Positions 45,989 to 59,400 of a stretch of 60,000 bases of DNA are shown one piece after another. The translations under genes and the position numbers were made by a program. Numbering within the stretch: the stretch's first letter is position 1; every line of letters starts with the position of its first letter. Below the pieces are notes generated by a model, which saw nothing but the letters and a program-made list of their open reading frames with translations, ran no database searches and was not told the DNA's origin. This DNA comes from Takakia lepidozioides (taxonomy: Eukaryota > Streptophyta > Takakiopsida > Takakiales > Takakiaceae): NCBI GenBank assembly GCA_030704615.1, contig CM060733.1:9860001-9920000 (forward strand), in the 5' to 3' direction.

Positions 45989-46289
45989 CAGCCCTAAAAA
46001 TGGAGGGCTCGGATGGGTTATGGGAATGGACGGTGGCGATCCTGTGCCGTCAATGGACTGGATGGCAGGGGACTGGCTAGTGGACTGGCGGGCAGACTGG
46101 CGGACTGGCAGACTGGAGGGCAGCGGACTCATGGGCGGAGGACTGGCCGCGCGGTTGCTGCAGCCGCGCCCGCGGCTGGGCGACCGCGCGCAGGGGCGGG
46201 CGGGGCGCTGGGGGCCGGGCGTCCGTGCACGGCCCACCGGCCACATCGCACGTGCCCATTGAAGACCCTATTATCTTAAAATGAGAGGC
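45989..46289 (-). repeat. Right terminal inverted repeat of the MULE
   Basis: This is the reverse complement of the left TIR from GCCTCTCATTTTAAG inward to AGGGCTGC, with a shorter array of AGTCTGCC words and a few substitutions. Confidence 0.85.
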
Positions 46290-46298
46290 TGTCCGAAT
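46290..46298 (+). repeat. Right 9-bp target-site duplication of the MULE
   Basis: TGTCCGAAT is identical to 33855-33863. Confidence 0.9.
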
Positions 46299-47421
46299 TC
46301 GGCAAATAATCCCTTAATTGCTTTGTACAGTCTCATAGAGCCCACCCCCAAAAAGGGGCAGTAGCCGCAAGGTGAAGTGGCTCTTAGTTAGGCCGGCTTG
46401 GGCCTGAGTCTTCTCTCTCTCCCTCCTTTGTACAGGTAATCACTAATCACACTCTTGTTAGGTCAAAATTCAGTCATTTTCTGCCCCAAAAAGAACTCAA
46501 TTGAGCAGGTGCAAGCAATTAGCTTTTTGACTTCTAAGTACTCAGAAGAAGCATGAGTTGCTCCAGCTGGGCTGATTGATTGGTTTCAGTGAAGGGGTGT
46601 GGGAAGGGTGACTTGTGTGCACGTGCACATGCAACTAAGGTATATTTCACCATAGCCAAACAAGAACAGGAGAGATTCAAGGAGGAAGTAAGGGACCCAC
46701 AGGAGACTGTGTCCACGGTCCACGGCAGCTTTGAGGATTTGAGAATTTGCAGTTTTATGATTGGAAAGCATCAGGCATGGATCACTGGGATTTGCAATCG
46801 ATCCAGCGATGGTGGCACTGCAAATCTTGAGACACGTGCTTTTGTGGGGCCCAATGCCTGACACAAAACAATGAGGAAGAGAGGAGCACTTGAAAGAGAA
46901 GCGGCCATGGACAGGCCTCTAGAAGTCACCATGCTCTTTGGGATTCGCTTTTGGATTCTGGTTAAGAAAGGTCCACCGTCTCGTCAGTGTGTCTCCTGTG
47001 AGACCAACACATAGCTCCGCGTCGTGCCCTTTCATCAATCCCTCCTCTCGCCAATTCCCACTCAGCTGCATCTCCAGCCACCTTCATTTTAATTCCTCTC
47101 TCTCGGTATCTCGTGCTTACCGTCTTTGTTTCCCTACGGAGGTTGACGAGATAATCCGAAACCTCATGACGATAGACATAGCAGGGTAGAGCTGGCAATT
47201 GGAGACTTGGGTTCGGTGGGTAATGATTGATTGAGGGAGGGGCCGGTTCGTGAAGTTGTCCTCTGGGTGCTGATGAATGGAGGGAGGGGGATGACAGCAA
47301 CAGTGGCTCCAGAAAGCTATAAGGAGCTCGGATGGCTACTGTTGGAATTGCAGCTCAAAATTATGGCTGATTTCGGGAGCGAACCACAACTGTCTCTACA
47401 GAAGTTAGTGAAAAAGTCGCG
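46299..47421 (+). promoter_or_regulatory. Upstream region and leader of RLK-2
   Basis: The last ~115 bases (from CCAGAAAGCTATAAGGAGCT at 47307) are conserved with the leader of RLK-1 and are the likely 5' UTR. ORFs at 46580-46861 and 46938-47189 lack motifs. No TATA box was assigned with confidence. The MULE end lies about 1.1 kb upstream of the start codon. Confidence 0.45.
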
Positions 47422-50400
47422 ATGATGACGGCGTTGTACTGTTGGATCATCCTTCTATTGATTCTTTATTGGAGCTCGAAGACTGAGGCACAGTCGGGTG
47501 AGTTACCCTGTCCGCTCCCATGTCCAAGGGAGCGATATTATTGTTATGGATACTTGATCTTACTCAGCGAAAGGATTTGGATTGGCATGCTGTGAGGGAA
47601 TTTTTTCTCTTCTCCATCCCCCTTGATGCTCCTTTTCTATGCTCCTCATCTCTTAACTCCCCCTCTTTCTCTCTCTCTAGCACCGCCATGCCCAAAACGA
47701 TAGCTTCAATGGAGCGGCTTGAGTTGGGAGGGGTGGCCATAAATACCAATTATAGGAAGTTTAAGCCTCTGACCACCTGGTCTAAATTCAGCTCCAATGT
47801 CACGAACTGCGGAGGCTAAGAACAAGATGATGACAACATGGGAAGACCTTGTAGATTTCAACATCTAAAAGTGTTGCCTGGGAAAGCCTAAATAGCTGCA
47901 TTTGGCTGTTACAATCTTCCGGTGCATTGGAAGACTTTCAGGATTGTACTTCAGATTGAAAATTACAGAAGTTCTTTCTGGGAGCCATATTATTTTTTAC
48001 CAGTGCTTTCCAACTTTTGCCTATTGGGTTGACCACATCTGCAATGATATGGACTTCGAGAAGCTGGTTACTTGTTGATTGCCATATTCGGGGTGTTCAT
48101 AGACCTTTGAGTTCCCCAACCAACCAAGAGTTATACTCTTTGTTGTGCAAATCATCCTTTCCATGAGAAATTGGGTTCTTTGTTTATAATGGAGTCCGTC
48201 TAGGACATAATGAGGAGTTGATGGATTGTAGTTTCAATTAGACCGACTACTCTTGCAAGTCTCAAACTAAAGCGGGTTGTGGCTTGCTATTGTCTCCATA
48301 GCACCAATGAGACTTGTTCTCAAGAAGTATCAGGTTTCAAGTTTGAAATACTACCAGGATGGGAGATACAATTCCCAGGTGCTAAATACTGTGGCCAACA
48401 CTCTGGCAAACAGTGTTTCTTCAATCTTGCATTCTACGCAGGGAATCTGAGTGACTGATCTGTCCACATGTCAAATACAGGGTTTCTCAGTCTTGATTGT
48501 GGGGCCACCAAAAACTACACCGACCCAACCAACAATATTTCGTGGGTGCCTGACACCGACTACGTATTCAGTGGCAGTACTGTTTCACTCTCTATCAATA
48601 CAAGTAGCCTGCCTTTACGAAGCTTGCGCCAATTTTCAAATAACCTAACAAAAAATTGCTATGTTCTTCCAGCTGTAGTGAACGCCCGCTACCTTATTCG
48701 GGCCACATTTTTTTACGGTACTTATGACGGGGCCTTGACGAATCCTATATTTTCTATCGCCCTGGATGCCACCACATGGACAACAGTGACTATCACCAAT
48801 GCAACATTTCCTTATTTTGAAGAGATTATTGCATTTGCCCAGAGCACCAGCTTCTCTGTTTGTCTCCTGGATACGGGTCAGGGTACTCCTTTTATCTCCT
48901 CCTTGGAATTACGGCCCCTCACAGGAGCAATTTATGGACGTCCCTATCTGAATGTAGCCTACTTATCAAACAAAATGCGAGTAAACTACGGGGCATCATC
49001 GGCAGCTGCTGTGAGGTATTTTTCTTGTGCACATTGTACTCTGTTTAGGAAAATGTAGGTGAAGATTTTCCTGGGACAGAGAGTCATGTCAGCCCATTTC
49101 ACTAGCTGCGTATAGAGAGGGATTGGTGTGTCAGCTTCTGTTTACTGTGGGGACAAGGAATTTACCAGTATAGGTCTTGATTGTGGAGCTGAATCTGAGA
49201 AGAAATGACATGGTACTTTATAGACAGAAAGGGACTTTATATTGTCCCTCAACAAGCAGAACGAAAGAACTTTTGCCCCAGACAAATTTTCTCATCCAAA
49301 AGAAGAAATGAAACGAAATGAAATGATACTTTATAACCTCCCCCGAAAGCTCAAAGACCTTATGGAACAAGAGAAAGCATGACACAAGAAAGAGAGAGGT
49401 GCCTCCAGCCTGAAAACAACTTCTGTTCAAGGGACTGTCTAAGAGTCAATGCCTCATGCAGATATGCTGCAAAGCATTTCTGATCCTCATAGTGGAACAC
49501 CCTCTGTGAGAGCTTGGCTACCTTGGAATAGACGATAGTCAAAAAAAAGGAAGAAAGAACTTTAATTATGTTTGCAAGTGACAAAATTAGAACAACTACC
49601 AATCAAATGAATTGGTACTTAATAAGAAAAGACAATATACAGAATGAAAGAAAGAAGCAAATATTATAGAGTAAAGGAGCTTGATAATGGTCATGGGAAG
49701 GTCAAAGACCTTCTGTGATAAGGAAAAATAGAGAAAATGACTGAAAAGTGAGGCCCCAAAGACAGCCACCACAACCATAAAACTACAAATCCACTTCAAA
49801 AGATTCTCGAGGTGGAGAACCTTCTGTAGATTGCTGCAGGCATCTCTGACCTCATAAGGGATACCTCTCAGGCACTGACTGTCTATTAAATAGGCAAAGG
49901 TACCGGGCCCAGCTTTTGTAGGAGAGAGCATCATGAAAGAAGAACGTCAGTCTCAATGTCCAGCCTGTTTAGGGAAAGTAGGAACAATCCCATCTGCAAG
50001 TCTTGCTCCTCAGGCTGTTTGAGCGCACCCTGACTTGTACCACTCCCTGGAAAAGAGAGGGAGAGAGTTGTGCAAACAAGTAATGGCGCTGTAAGATTCT
50101 ATCCTTTCAGAGGCTGAGGAACATGTCTTGATAGAACTGTACGTGATATGTGTCACTGATCTCCAGGTCCACTGACATGGAGTAGATCAGCTCTTTACGA
50201 GTGAGTCTGTTCCTATTTTGTGTGGAAAAGATTTCCAGATACCCAGGGTTTTGAGGCAGTGTCTTTTGGAGAAGGTGAAAGTGTGTCGATACAACATGTC
50301 CTTGAGCCACAGAGAGAGTTGAAGGGGAGTGATGTATTCATTGAAGGCATCACGCATCCTTGGAGGTGCAGATTCTGCTGGATATCGAAATCTCCCTAAG

Positions 50401-53400
50401 CTCTTTGTGGGCTTTTACCCACCAGCACATGAAACAAAGTGATAGGTAAAGTTTTGTTTCTGCGCAGCCGATGACAATTGGTTCAGTTGGTTGATGGTGT
50501 TGGAGGTGTCAAGGCTATAGCCCTTGCACGACACTCTGAGAACAGTACGGGATGGGTAGCTCAGTGGTGGCACCCCCCACTGGAATGGGGGAGGTCCTAG
50601 GTTCAATCCCTAGGCCGACCACACTACAGAGGTTTTCCAACAGGTGGTTTATCTGAAGGTTGGCATTGTGCCGTACTAGTTATTATGGCCATTGTTGAGG
50701 TTAGCAATGCTACTTTAGCCTTCACCTAACCCAGATGTGCACATATGACCATGATTGCACTGCAGTCACACTGCAGGGATTCATGAGAGAGTGAAAATAA
50801 GCTTTACACATCCAGTAAGAAAGAGAAATGAAATGAAATGGTACGTTAAGACGTTCACGGGAAACTCAGAAAGAAAGAAAGAACTTCATATGTGCAGGGA
50901 GGTGCACAGGGCCCAAAAGACACCCAGAAAGAAAAAGAAAGACAGAAATTTGTATAGCGTGCCTGGGAGAAGAAATTGGAATTTATATTCATGGGAGGCC
51001 CAGGAAGTGGTTTACCGATTGTTGTGCTGGTATGGCCCCAACACTAGGTACCCAGATGACCCAGTCGATCGCATTTGGGTATCAGACCAAGCAACTTCTG
51101 CACAAGGAGGTGATCTACAGAACCTGGCTCAGGGGACCATCAGCATTAGCACTACACACTCCATTGACATCAGCCAGGCAGATGACCAACCCCCAGAAGC
51201 AGTGATGCAGACGGCGGTTGAGGGAACCGAAGGACAGCTCTCCTACCGTTACACTTTGGATGGATTTCCTAGTCAAGCGTATGCTGTCACCTACTTTGCT
51301 GAGATCCAGCAGCTGAAATCTACGGACATTCGATCCTTCACATTCAATATTAATACTAATGACCCCACTTTTGTTGGTCAACCTCTCAATGTTCAAAATG
51401 ACGCAGGCGGGGCTTTCATAGCTTTTGAGCCTAAATACAATAATGTTACCCTCCCTCACTTTGTCATATATTCTTTAAACAAGGACTCAAGTTCAACTCT
51501 TAATCCTACTATGAATGCACAGGAGGTTTACGAAATTGTGCCCAAGGTTACATCTACTTCCACTCAGGATGGTAAGTCTGGTGTATTTCACAGAACCACT
51601 TACTGTACCTGATGTTTGCTTCAAAATTGATCTCCTAACCTTTTATCTTAGCGTCAGGCCACACATGTACTTTGATTTGGAGACTTGCAAGAGCTACAAA
51701 AAAATGAATCGGATGATGGGTGTTGTAGAATATGTACTCATTAAATGTGGCTAGTTCATTGCAGTGTCCATGCTCACATCCAAGTTTGCTGGCCAGCTTC
51801 CGCCAGGGGAGTCGAAAGGTGACCCATGCCTACCTGCTTCCTGGGATTGGGTGACCTGCAACGCTGCATCGCCCCCAAGAGTCACTAGCATGTACTGACT
51901 CAGCCCTTCAGGACTCTGTGCTTGCCACAGTCATGCCATTTTCCAGATCAAAACTCAAGTGCCAGGAAATTTTAGAAGATCCAAATAAATATGCACCATG
52001 CCATAAAACACATTGGTATCTGCTTATGAGTGTGATGGTTGATCTATGCACCTTATCCAGTGTTGATGGTGGGCATGTCAGACTCTTGTCAGGCAGGAAC
52101 ATCACTGGCTCCATTCCGTACGAGCTTTCCAGTATGACTGGCTTGCAAAGCATGTATGTTTTTTCACCTGACCTGCCAACACATAGCCAGACTGGTGCTT
52201 TGATGAGCTATTGTACCTGGGTGGATGGGTGCAAGGTATTTCCGCTTGTGCGATACAAAAGCATCAGACCTCTGACTACAGTGTGCCTTTGTCCTGAAGA
52301 GAGCCTCAGCATCTCATGGCCTTCCAGACTAGATAAGCCTGTCTTTCTTGCTCTTTATTGTCTTCTTAGTACCCAGGGAAGTGCTGTTTGGGTCTGGGGA
52401 TGTGCCTCTGTATCCATCAGAAAGGAGTTTCCTCTGTGTCTGCCTTTTAATCACTTACAACAGTGGTGTGGTTGGGTTGCAGCTCGCTCGACTCGAATGA
52501 TTTGACAGGATCCATACCAGATCTAAGTCCACTCACCAACTTGCAAATATTGTGAGTATGCTCTTAGCTCTTGATAAAAGAGATCTGATTGTTTGTGATG
52601 ATAGACTGGAAGTGTCAAGGCTAAAAGACCCCTCTTCTCCTCTTTTCGATCCCTGTGCATGTAGTGCTGGGAGCCCTGTGAGTTAGTTACTGCCAGTGCA
52701 ACAACACCTCACATATCACATTTGCTGCACGACAGAGCAGCTGTGCCGGAATAAGCCTCATTGTTTGCAATATGATGGCAATGCCAGACTGTTCATAATA
52801 TATAATATCCCACAATCAGATTGCTCTCAGTTGTGCACAAGCGCTATGGATTGGTCAGGTCGAGTCTAAGATACTCTTGTGCGCTGAAACCTGAAACCAG
52901 CTCTGACACGGTTATCATCCTGTGGGGACGATCTGCTCCAATACCTGAGGACGAAGGTTTTCAGGGGACGTGCTCAAGGATTTCAGTCCCTCCATGGTCT
53001 TTCCAAATAGTTGTTTTCCTTTCTTGTGTGGCAGGCATCTTCAGGATAATCATTTGAGTGGGCAGTTTCCACAATGGCTTGCAAACCTCCCTAACCTGGC
53101 AGAATTGTAAGCTGACATTCCTCTTGGCTTTTGTACCTTAGCTGTACCTATGACTTCAAACTTCTTGAAGTTCTCAGCTGTTGATGGCATAGGTCATTCA
53201 TTACTTCATCAAAGACTTCAAGAGAGACTCTCACAGGGTTTGGGGTGGTATATGCCATACATATGATGAACAGCAAGACGGCGGAGTCTAAGAGTCATGG
53301 AGTTGAGAGATAGACATGTTATACACTATCGTGTCATTCAAATCACTAAACTGAGTGGCAACGATGGCAGCTTTTTCAGAGTTTTGTTCAGGCTTGTACA

Positions 53401-56400
53401 ATTGATAGGAAACTCACCTATGCTATGTGGACATGGTGTGAGCAGATGGGTTGAAAACAATCAACTGGATGGAAAAGTCCCACAAAGTCTGCTTAATAAG
53501 CCCGGTTTGAGTTTCAAGTGAGTCTTTTGTCTTTTCATGCCACTGTATATTTTGAGAACAAACTCTCAGCTGTATTGATTCTAGAACAGAGCTTAAGTGC
53601 AATTAATTTTATGGCAACAACTTAAGAATCAATTGCTGTTTTATCAGGTATTCAGGGAATCCCAATCTTTGCTCAAACTCAAGCTGTTATAGATCATCGG
53701 ACATCAATGTTGCTGCTGTAGCAGGCGGCGCAGCAGGCAGTGCCTTTGTATTCCTTATTGGGGCCGCAGCTCTTGGCTGTTTCTTCTGGCGAAAGAGGAG
53801 ATCACCACAAGGAGGAAGGACAAAATTCAGTAGGTGACTCGAACCATCTGTGGACATAGTTACAAAAATCCTTTTCTTTCCTTCTTCCTGTGAAATGGTT
53901 ACCCTGTGGACATTCTTAATTTTCATTTCTTCTTATTTCTTGTGTGCCCGGGGCCCGTTGGGCCTCCCCTGGATGGACTAGACTCCAAGTGCCTGGCAGC
54001 CTACTGGCATGACACAGTTCATCTTTGGGCATCATTTGATACTTTCTGAGTGGTCTCTTCTGGTTTACCTACTAGCAGGTCCTTCGCGCCCCACACGGAC
54101 ATTATTAAGTTTCTCTCTCTTGTTTTCTTTCTTTTTCCCTTCACTCTTTAGAGTTTGTCCTGTGGCCACTGAAACTCTGGTGGACGTACTAAGCTTTCTG
54201 GGGGATACCAACCCATCCAGGAATGGTGATGGGGGTGTAAGAGTTAAATGCAGTTAGCCATAACCTTCATGTATATGCAACAGCAGTCCAGTTACAGGGT
54301 TGGTTGGGGTTTGATTTAGCAGCTGACTGTACTACCATGATACAAAGCTTAATGGAGAGGAGGCTGTACAAGGACAAATAGGAGGTCGTACCGCATTTCC
54401 AATACAAATTGAGTTGTAGAGCTCTGAAAAACTATATTAAGTTCTTGGGTAACAATGCCCGGACACTGGGTGCCTTGTATAGGTATGCTGCTATGTGCTA
54501 TGCATGTCTGGTCTTCATAGCTGAAGGTCTCTGACAAGGATGACCATTCCTTAAAAAGATGAAATGGTACTTTATAACGTCCCTGGAAAGCTCAAAGAGC
54601 TTATGGGACAAAATGGGAAAAACCAAGAGAGAGGAGACAAAACCAAAGCCAAAAAGCAGCCCAAAAGCAACTACTGCTCAAAGGATTGCCCAAGGGTCAA
54701 GGCCTTGTGCAGGTAAGCTGCCAAGCATTTCTGATCCTCATAAATAATTATGCAGTAGCATCTAGGTATCTAGCATCTAGCATCTAGGTTGTGGCATCTA
54801 CCAGTTTCTTAACTCCATGCTTGATAGGTCAGACATGTAGCTTTACCTTTTTCCCTTCACAGCAAAGTATGTACTCATAAGACGTTCCGGAGCTTTGTGG
54901 CCATAGATACCATGCCTAGTTTGGGCAGAACAAAAGGTAACAGACACTACCTTTGTGAGGGGCTAACTCCAGTAGTGGGACGACCGTGAAATAACAATTT
55001 GTTCAGGGTTTCCAGATTTCCTCAAGAAAACCCTTCACACGAGCATCAATATGCTGCTTGTGATTTGCCCAGCAGTTAGATCCCAACTGGGCCAGGGCTT
55101 TAAGCTCAGATTCGAGATTTTGAAAGTTGGTGAACAGAGGTGCAGGGATTCCTTACCATGAAAGAGTAAATCAAACAGATTAGAAGAAATATTTTCATCA
55201 AATTAAACATACATATATTGGCTATTCATATAAGCACAAGAGCCAGTGTGGCCTTTGCAATATACATGGCAGAAAGGAGTAGGGCAACCATACATTCCAT
55301 GTGCTGCCTATGAACTTTGATAATGATGCTCAACTCAGCCATTGTACCGCCCAGGACCAATAGGAGAGCTCTCTCTACTTTTCTCCTTGCAGTAGTCCAA
55401 ATAACAAGGACTTTCATACACAGAAGTTCATGACAAAAGTAAGGAGTTGATAACTTTTCGAAATACCAAGCAATAGACCTCTTATGTTCAGATGTGATGC
55501 AATGCAGATTCATTTCAAGGGTCCGCCTCATTGTCTGACCCAGCCGGGAGGACATCACTGGATGAAAGACAGCCACTGCCTGGTGTGCCATTGGCTGACC
55601 AGGCCCGGTACTTCCAGCTAGCTGAACTAAGAGAGGCTACAAAGAACTTCAGTCAAAAAATTGGGGAGGGAGGTTTTGGCCCAGTGTTCTATGGCAAGAC
55701 AAAAGATGGACATGAAGTAGCTGTGAAGATGTTGGCAAGGGATTCCCATCAAGGAGCACGAGAGTTTTTCAATGAGGTGAGTGACAAAACGCTCGCCCAT
55801 TGCACCCTTTTCTAATTTGATTAAATGATAGAGCCCATATAATATATGCTCTGCAACCATCATTCGTATCTGCATTGTCCCAAAAATAAGCGCACAAATG
55901 GGCAATGAAAGCTCTAAATTTGAGGATAGAGTCATAGTCCAATTTGGTCCTTTTATTTGTACTTTGTGTAAATCAAGATTTTCTGCTCTGCTTGCTGATG
56001 GTAGGTGAGTTTGCTTTCGAGAGTGCATCATCGCAATTTGGTGGCACTCATTGGCTACTGCCATGATGTGAAGGAGCAAATGTTGGTTTACGAATACATG
56101 TCAAAGGGAAGCTTACATGATCACCTCCATGGTACGCCATATCAATCAGTTTCACATCCAGTCCCTTGTCTATCTTCCAATTGTCTGGCCATTGAAAGGG
56201 TGGTGGCTTGCAAATGGCAAGCTACAAAAGGTCCTCCTGGGACTGGTGTATGGCTGAAGTGCCAAATTAGTTTCGGGAGGCCTCTTTGCAAATTTGGGCA
56301 TATCTCACTCAAACTCACTCAAAGTGAGTGAATGAGGATGGTACAAGCCCATGAGAACATGCTCCACATTCTGCAAATCTGAACTACCTAAAAAAAAGGC

Positions 56401-59400
56401 ACGATCTAATTTTGTTAGGGTGCTGAAGTGCCATTTCTTAGTTTCGGGAGGCTTCTTTGCAAATTTGGGCATATCTCGCTCATAACTGACTCAATTTGAG
56501 TGAGTGATGATGCTACATACATGCTCATGAGAACATCCCCCGCATTTGGCAAATCTCCGTTACACGAAAAAAATCATGCTCTAGATTTCTTAGGGTGGCT
56601 GAAGTGACATTTCTTAGTTTTGGGAGGCCTCTTTGCAAATCTGGGCATATCTCAATCATAATTCACTCAAATAACTACTGAATTGGTCTCCTTTATTGAG
56701 GATATCTTGATAGGTAAGGAGAGAGGCAGAATGTACTCATAAAACGTTGTTTGCTGTAGCCTTGTGGCCATTTACCCGGCGCCCAGTTTGAGCGGAACAC
56801 AGAGGGACAGAAACTACCTTTGTCAGGGGCTGACGCCTGTAGTATGACTTACCTTGAAATAGACAATTGATCCAAGTTTTCCAAATATCCTCTGGAAATC
56901 CCCTCACACAAACATCAATCTGTTGTGTGTGATTTGCCCAATAACTAGACCCCAAAAGGGCCTGGGCTTTTGGCTCAGCCTCGAGATTTTCAAAGCTGGT
57001 AAACAGAGGGTCCGGAACAATTCCCTTGATGGATTTGAAGAGGAGAGAGAGAGGGAGATTAGTGGAAGGGAAGGATTCACCCTTTACTAAGTCTTATGGT
57101 GTCACTTCACCCCGAAGGGCTACTACCTTCCATTTGGAAGGTGAACACCTGACGGCCGTAACCGCATTGCCCTATACATCCCTATAAGGCACCTTTAAGT
57201 AGTCCCTAATCACCTTGGAAGTGGCAGGTGCATCTTCCTTCAGGAGGTGATAGTGTTGGTTCAAAGAACCTTCGCATATTCTAGAACATTCATAGAAAAA
57301 CCCTAATAAGGGCACAAGCTGCCCTCTAACTCCCAAAATCTGCTGTAGAGCGGACTACAGAATTTCTTTTTGGTGCTAGGGTATGCTCATGATGAGAATA
57401 GTGGAGTTGTCTCTTTTGTGCAGAGCTGACTGCAAAGATGGAACCACTGGACTGGATCACCCGCCTCAAACTTGCCCTTCAGGCTGCCAAAGGTACCCCC
57501 TTGGATATCACCTTTATTGACTTCAAATTGTATTCATGGGTGACTTAACAATACATGGAATCGTAGCTTTGTCTTGGCCATCCCAGGAGTGCAAACATAG
57601 CACGTTGATATAGTTTTTTGCAACCGTAGTAAACTGAAGAGCTACATTTGAACATCATTCAGACAGCATCCAGTGGGTAAAAGTCAGTCAGCTGTCATTA
57701 CATGTACATGGGGCATCACTTGCACAGACTCCTCTAAGAATAGGATTTACATCACATTATTACATGTTTGTGACTCAGTAGGTCACTAAGTTTGGCTGGG
57801 CCGGAATGGCCGGAAGCCAGTTTTGATATGGAGTGCTTTATGTCTGAGTCTACCAAAGAGAGAGAGAACTCAATTTATGACCCCTTTGCCAGGACTGGAG
57901 TATTTGCACAAGGGATGCAATCCCAGCATCATACATAGGGATGTCAAAAGCAAGAACATTCTTCTCAATGACAAGATGGTGGCCAAAGTGGCTGACTTTG
58001 GGCTCTCCAAATGGACCTCTGATGAGGTCTCCTACATCTCCAGCACTATTCAGGGCACTGTTGGTTACCTTGACCCAGAGTATGAGATTTCTGACCTCTC
58101 CTTACTTTAGCATGACCCCTGGTACATCAATGAAATTGTTGATCCCTCAATGTTGGTGCAAAAGTGCTGAACGGTGTATAATCATAAATTTTCTTTCAAA
58201 GGATGTAAGAGAAAACAAGGTTTCACCACAACGGTGTCACTTTGAATTTTTGGCTTATATGGCTCTTACTAAATTGGAAATCTTTGTGTACAATGAGAAA
58301 AGCAGTTATTGTGCTTGAAGTTCTGCTATATGATAATAACTAGCTTTGGTGGGTGAGTGTCTCCATAACTCTTTTCGAGATCTTGCCCATTTCTTCTATT
58401 CCCTGTCAGCTTCCCTGCCATAGTCCCAGAAGTGACGGAGCCTAAGGATGGTACATTAGTAGATCTGAGTTTTTGATCTTTTTGCCGGATAGGTATTATC
58501 AGTCACAACAACTTACGATGAAGAGCGACGTCTACAGCTTCGGTGTAGTGCTTTTAGAGATGCTTTCAGGACGCGAGGCACTTTCCCCAAAAGGCAATCC
58601 TTCAGACTTCAGCTTAGTCAATTGGGTGAGTCATTCATCTTTTGTGTCTTGGTTTGTTTATGGTATTCATCATGGATGATGTTCTGGGATGATATTCTCT
58701 TATAGTGTAGACCTTAGGATACAAATCATCTAGCGCCACTCGTGCAGGTTCTCACTTCTCGCCCATCAGGTATGAACAACCAGCACAACAGTCCAGTGTG
58801 GAACCAGTAGTGTAAATAACAGTTTAGTATTGTGCTCAGGCACACTAATGGAGCTTGTCATACATGCAATATGCACTTGACGGTTCATTTTGGCATAACC
58901 AATACAACATGGTTGTGGAATGGTTCAGTGTAACATCCAAAGCCAGCACATAGGGCATATGGGACAGAATGTACTCAGAAGACATTGTTTGCCATAGTGG
59001 AACATAAAGGGACAGAAACTACCTTTGTCAGGGACTGACGCTGGTAGTACGACTTAACCTTGGAACAGACAATTGATCCGAGTTTTCCAGATATCCTCTA
59101 GAAATCCCTTTACACAAGAGTGTGACCTTGGGACTTTATTCCTCATTGATGGGTTTACTAACGTAGTCTCAAATGGAAGTTCCAAACGAATGACCACTTG
59201 TGCATCACCCAGGAAAGAATATCTCCCCGCTCAGCACAGACTGTTACTATAGCAGTCATAATGAAGTATAAAGCCACGTAGGCTGCGGCTGAGGCCACCG
59301 TCTGCAGAAGCCGGGAGAGTCCCAAGAACCCGTGGTGGATGTTGATGGCTCCGTTGACATTCTGGTTCCATTTCGTCCGAAAACACTGTGTGTTGGAACA

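Larger units (their letters stand above)
33864..46289. mobile_element. 12.4-kb Mutator-like element (MULE)
   Basis: The element is bounded by a perfect 9-bp TSD and terminal inverted repeats starting GCCTCTCATTTTAAGATAAT. It carries a minus-strand MULE transposase and, convergent with it, a plus-strand gene with zinc-finger, QQT-repeat and Ulp1-protease parts. MULEs with Ulp1-like genes are known in plants (the Kaonashi type). The unusual part is the word AGTCYGCTG spread through TIRs, introns and exons. Both genes are broken, yet the TSD is intact, suggesting a fairly recent insertion driven by a transposase made elsewhere. Confidence 0.9.

Noticed and set aside
50549-50625. A functional tRNA gene
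   Set aside because: A and B boxes are good, but the acceptor stem does not close convincingly and SINE-like sequence follows.
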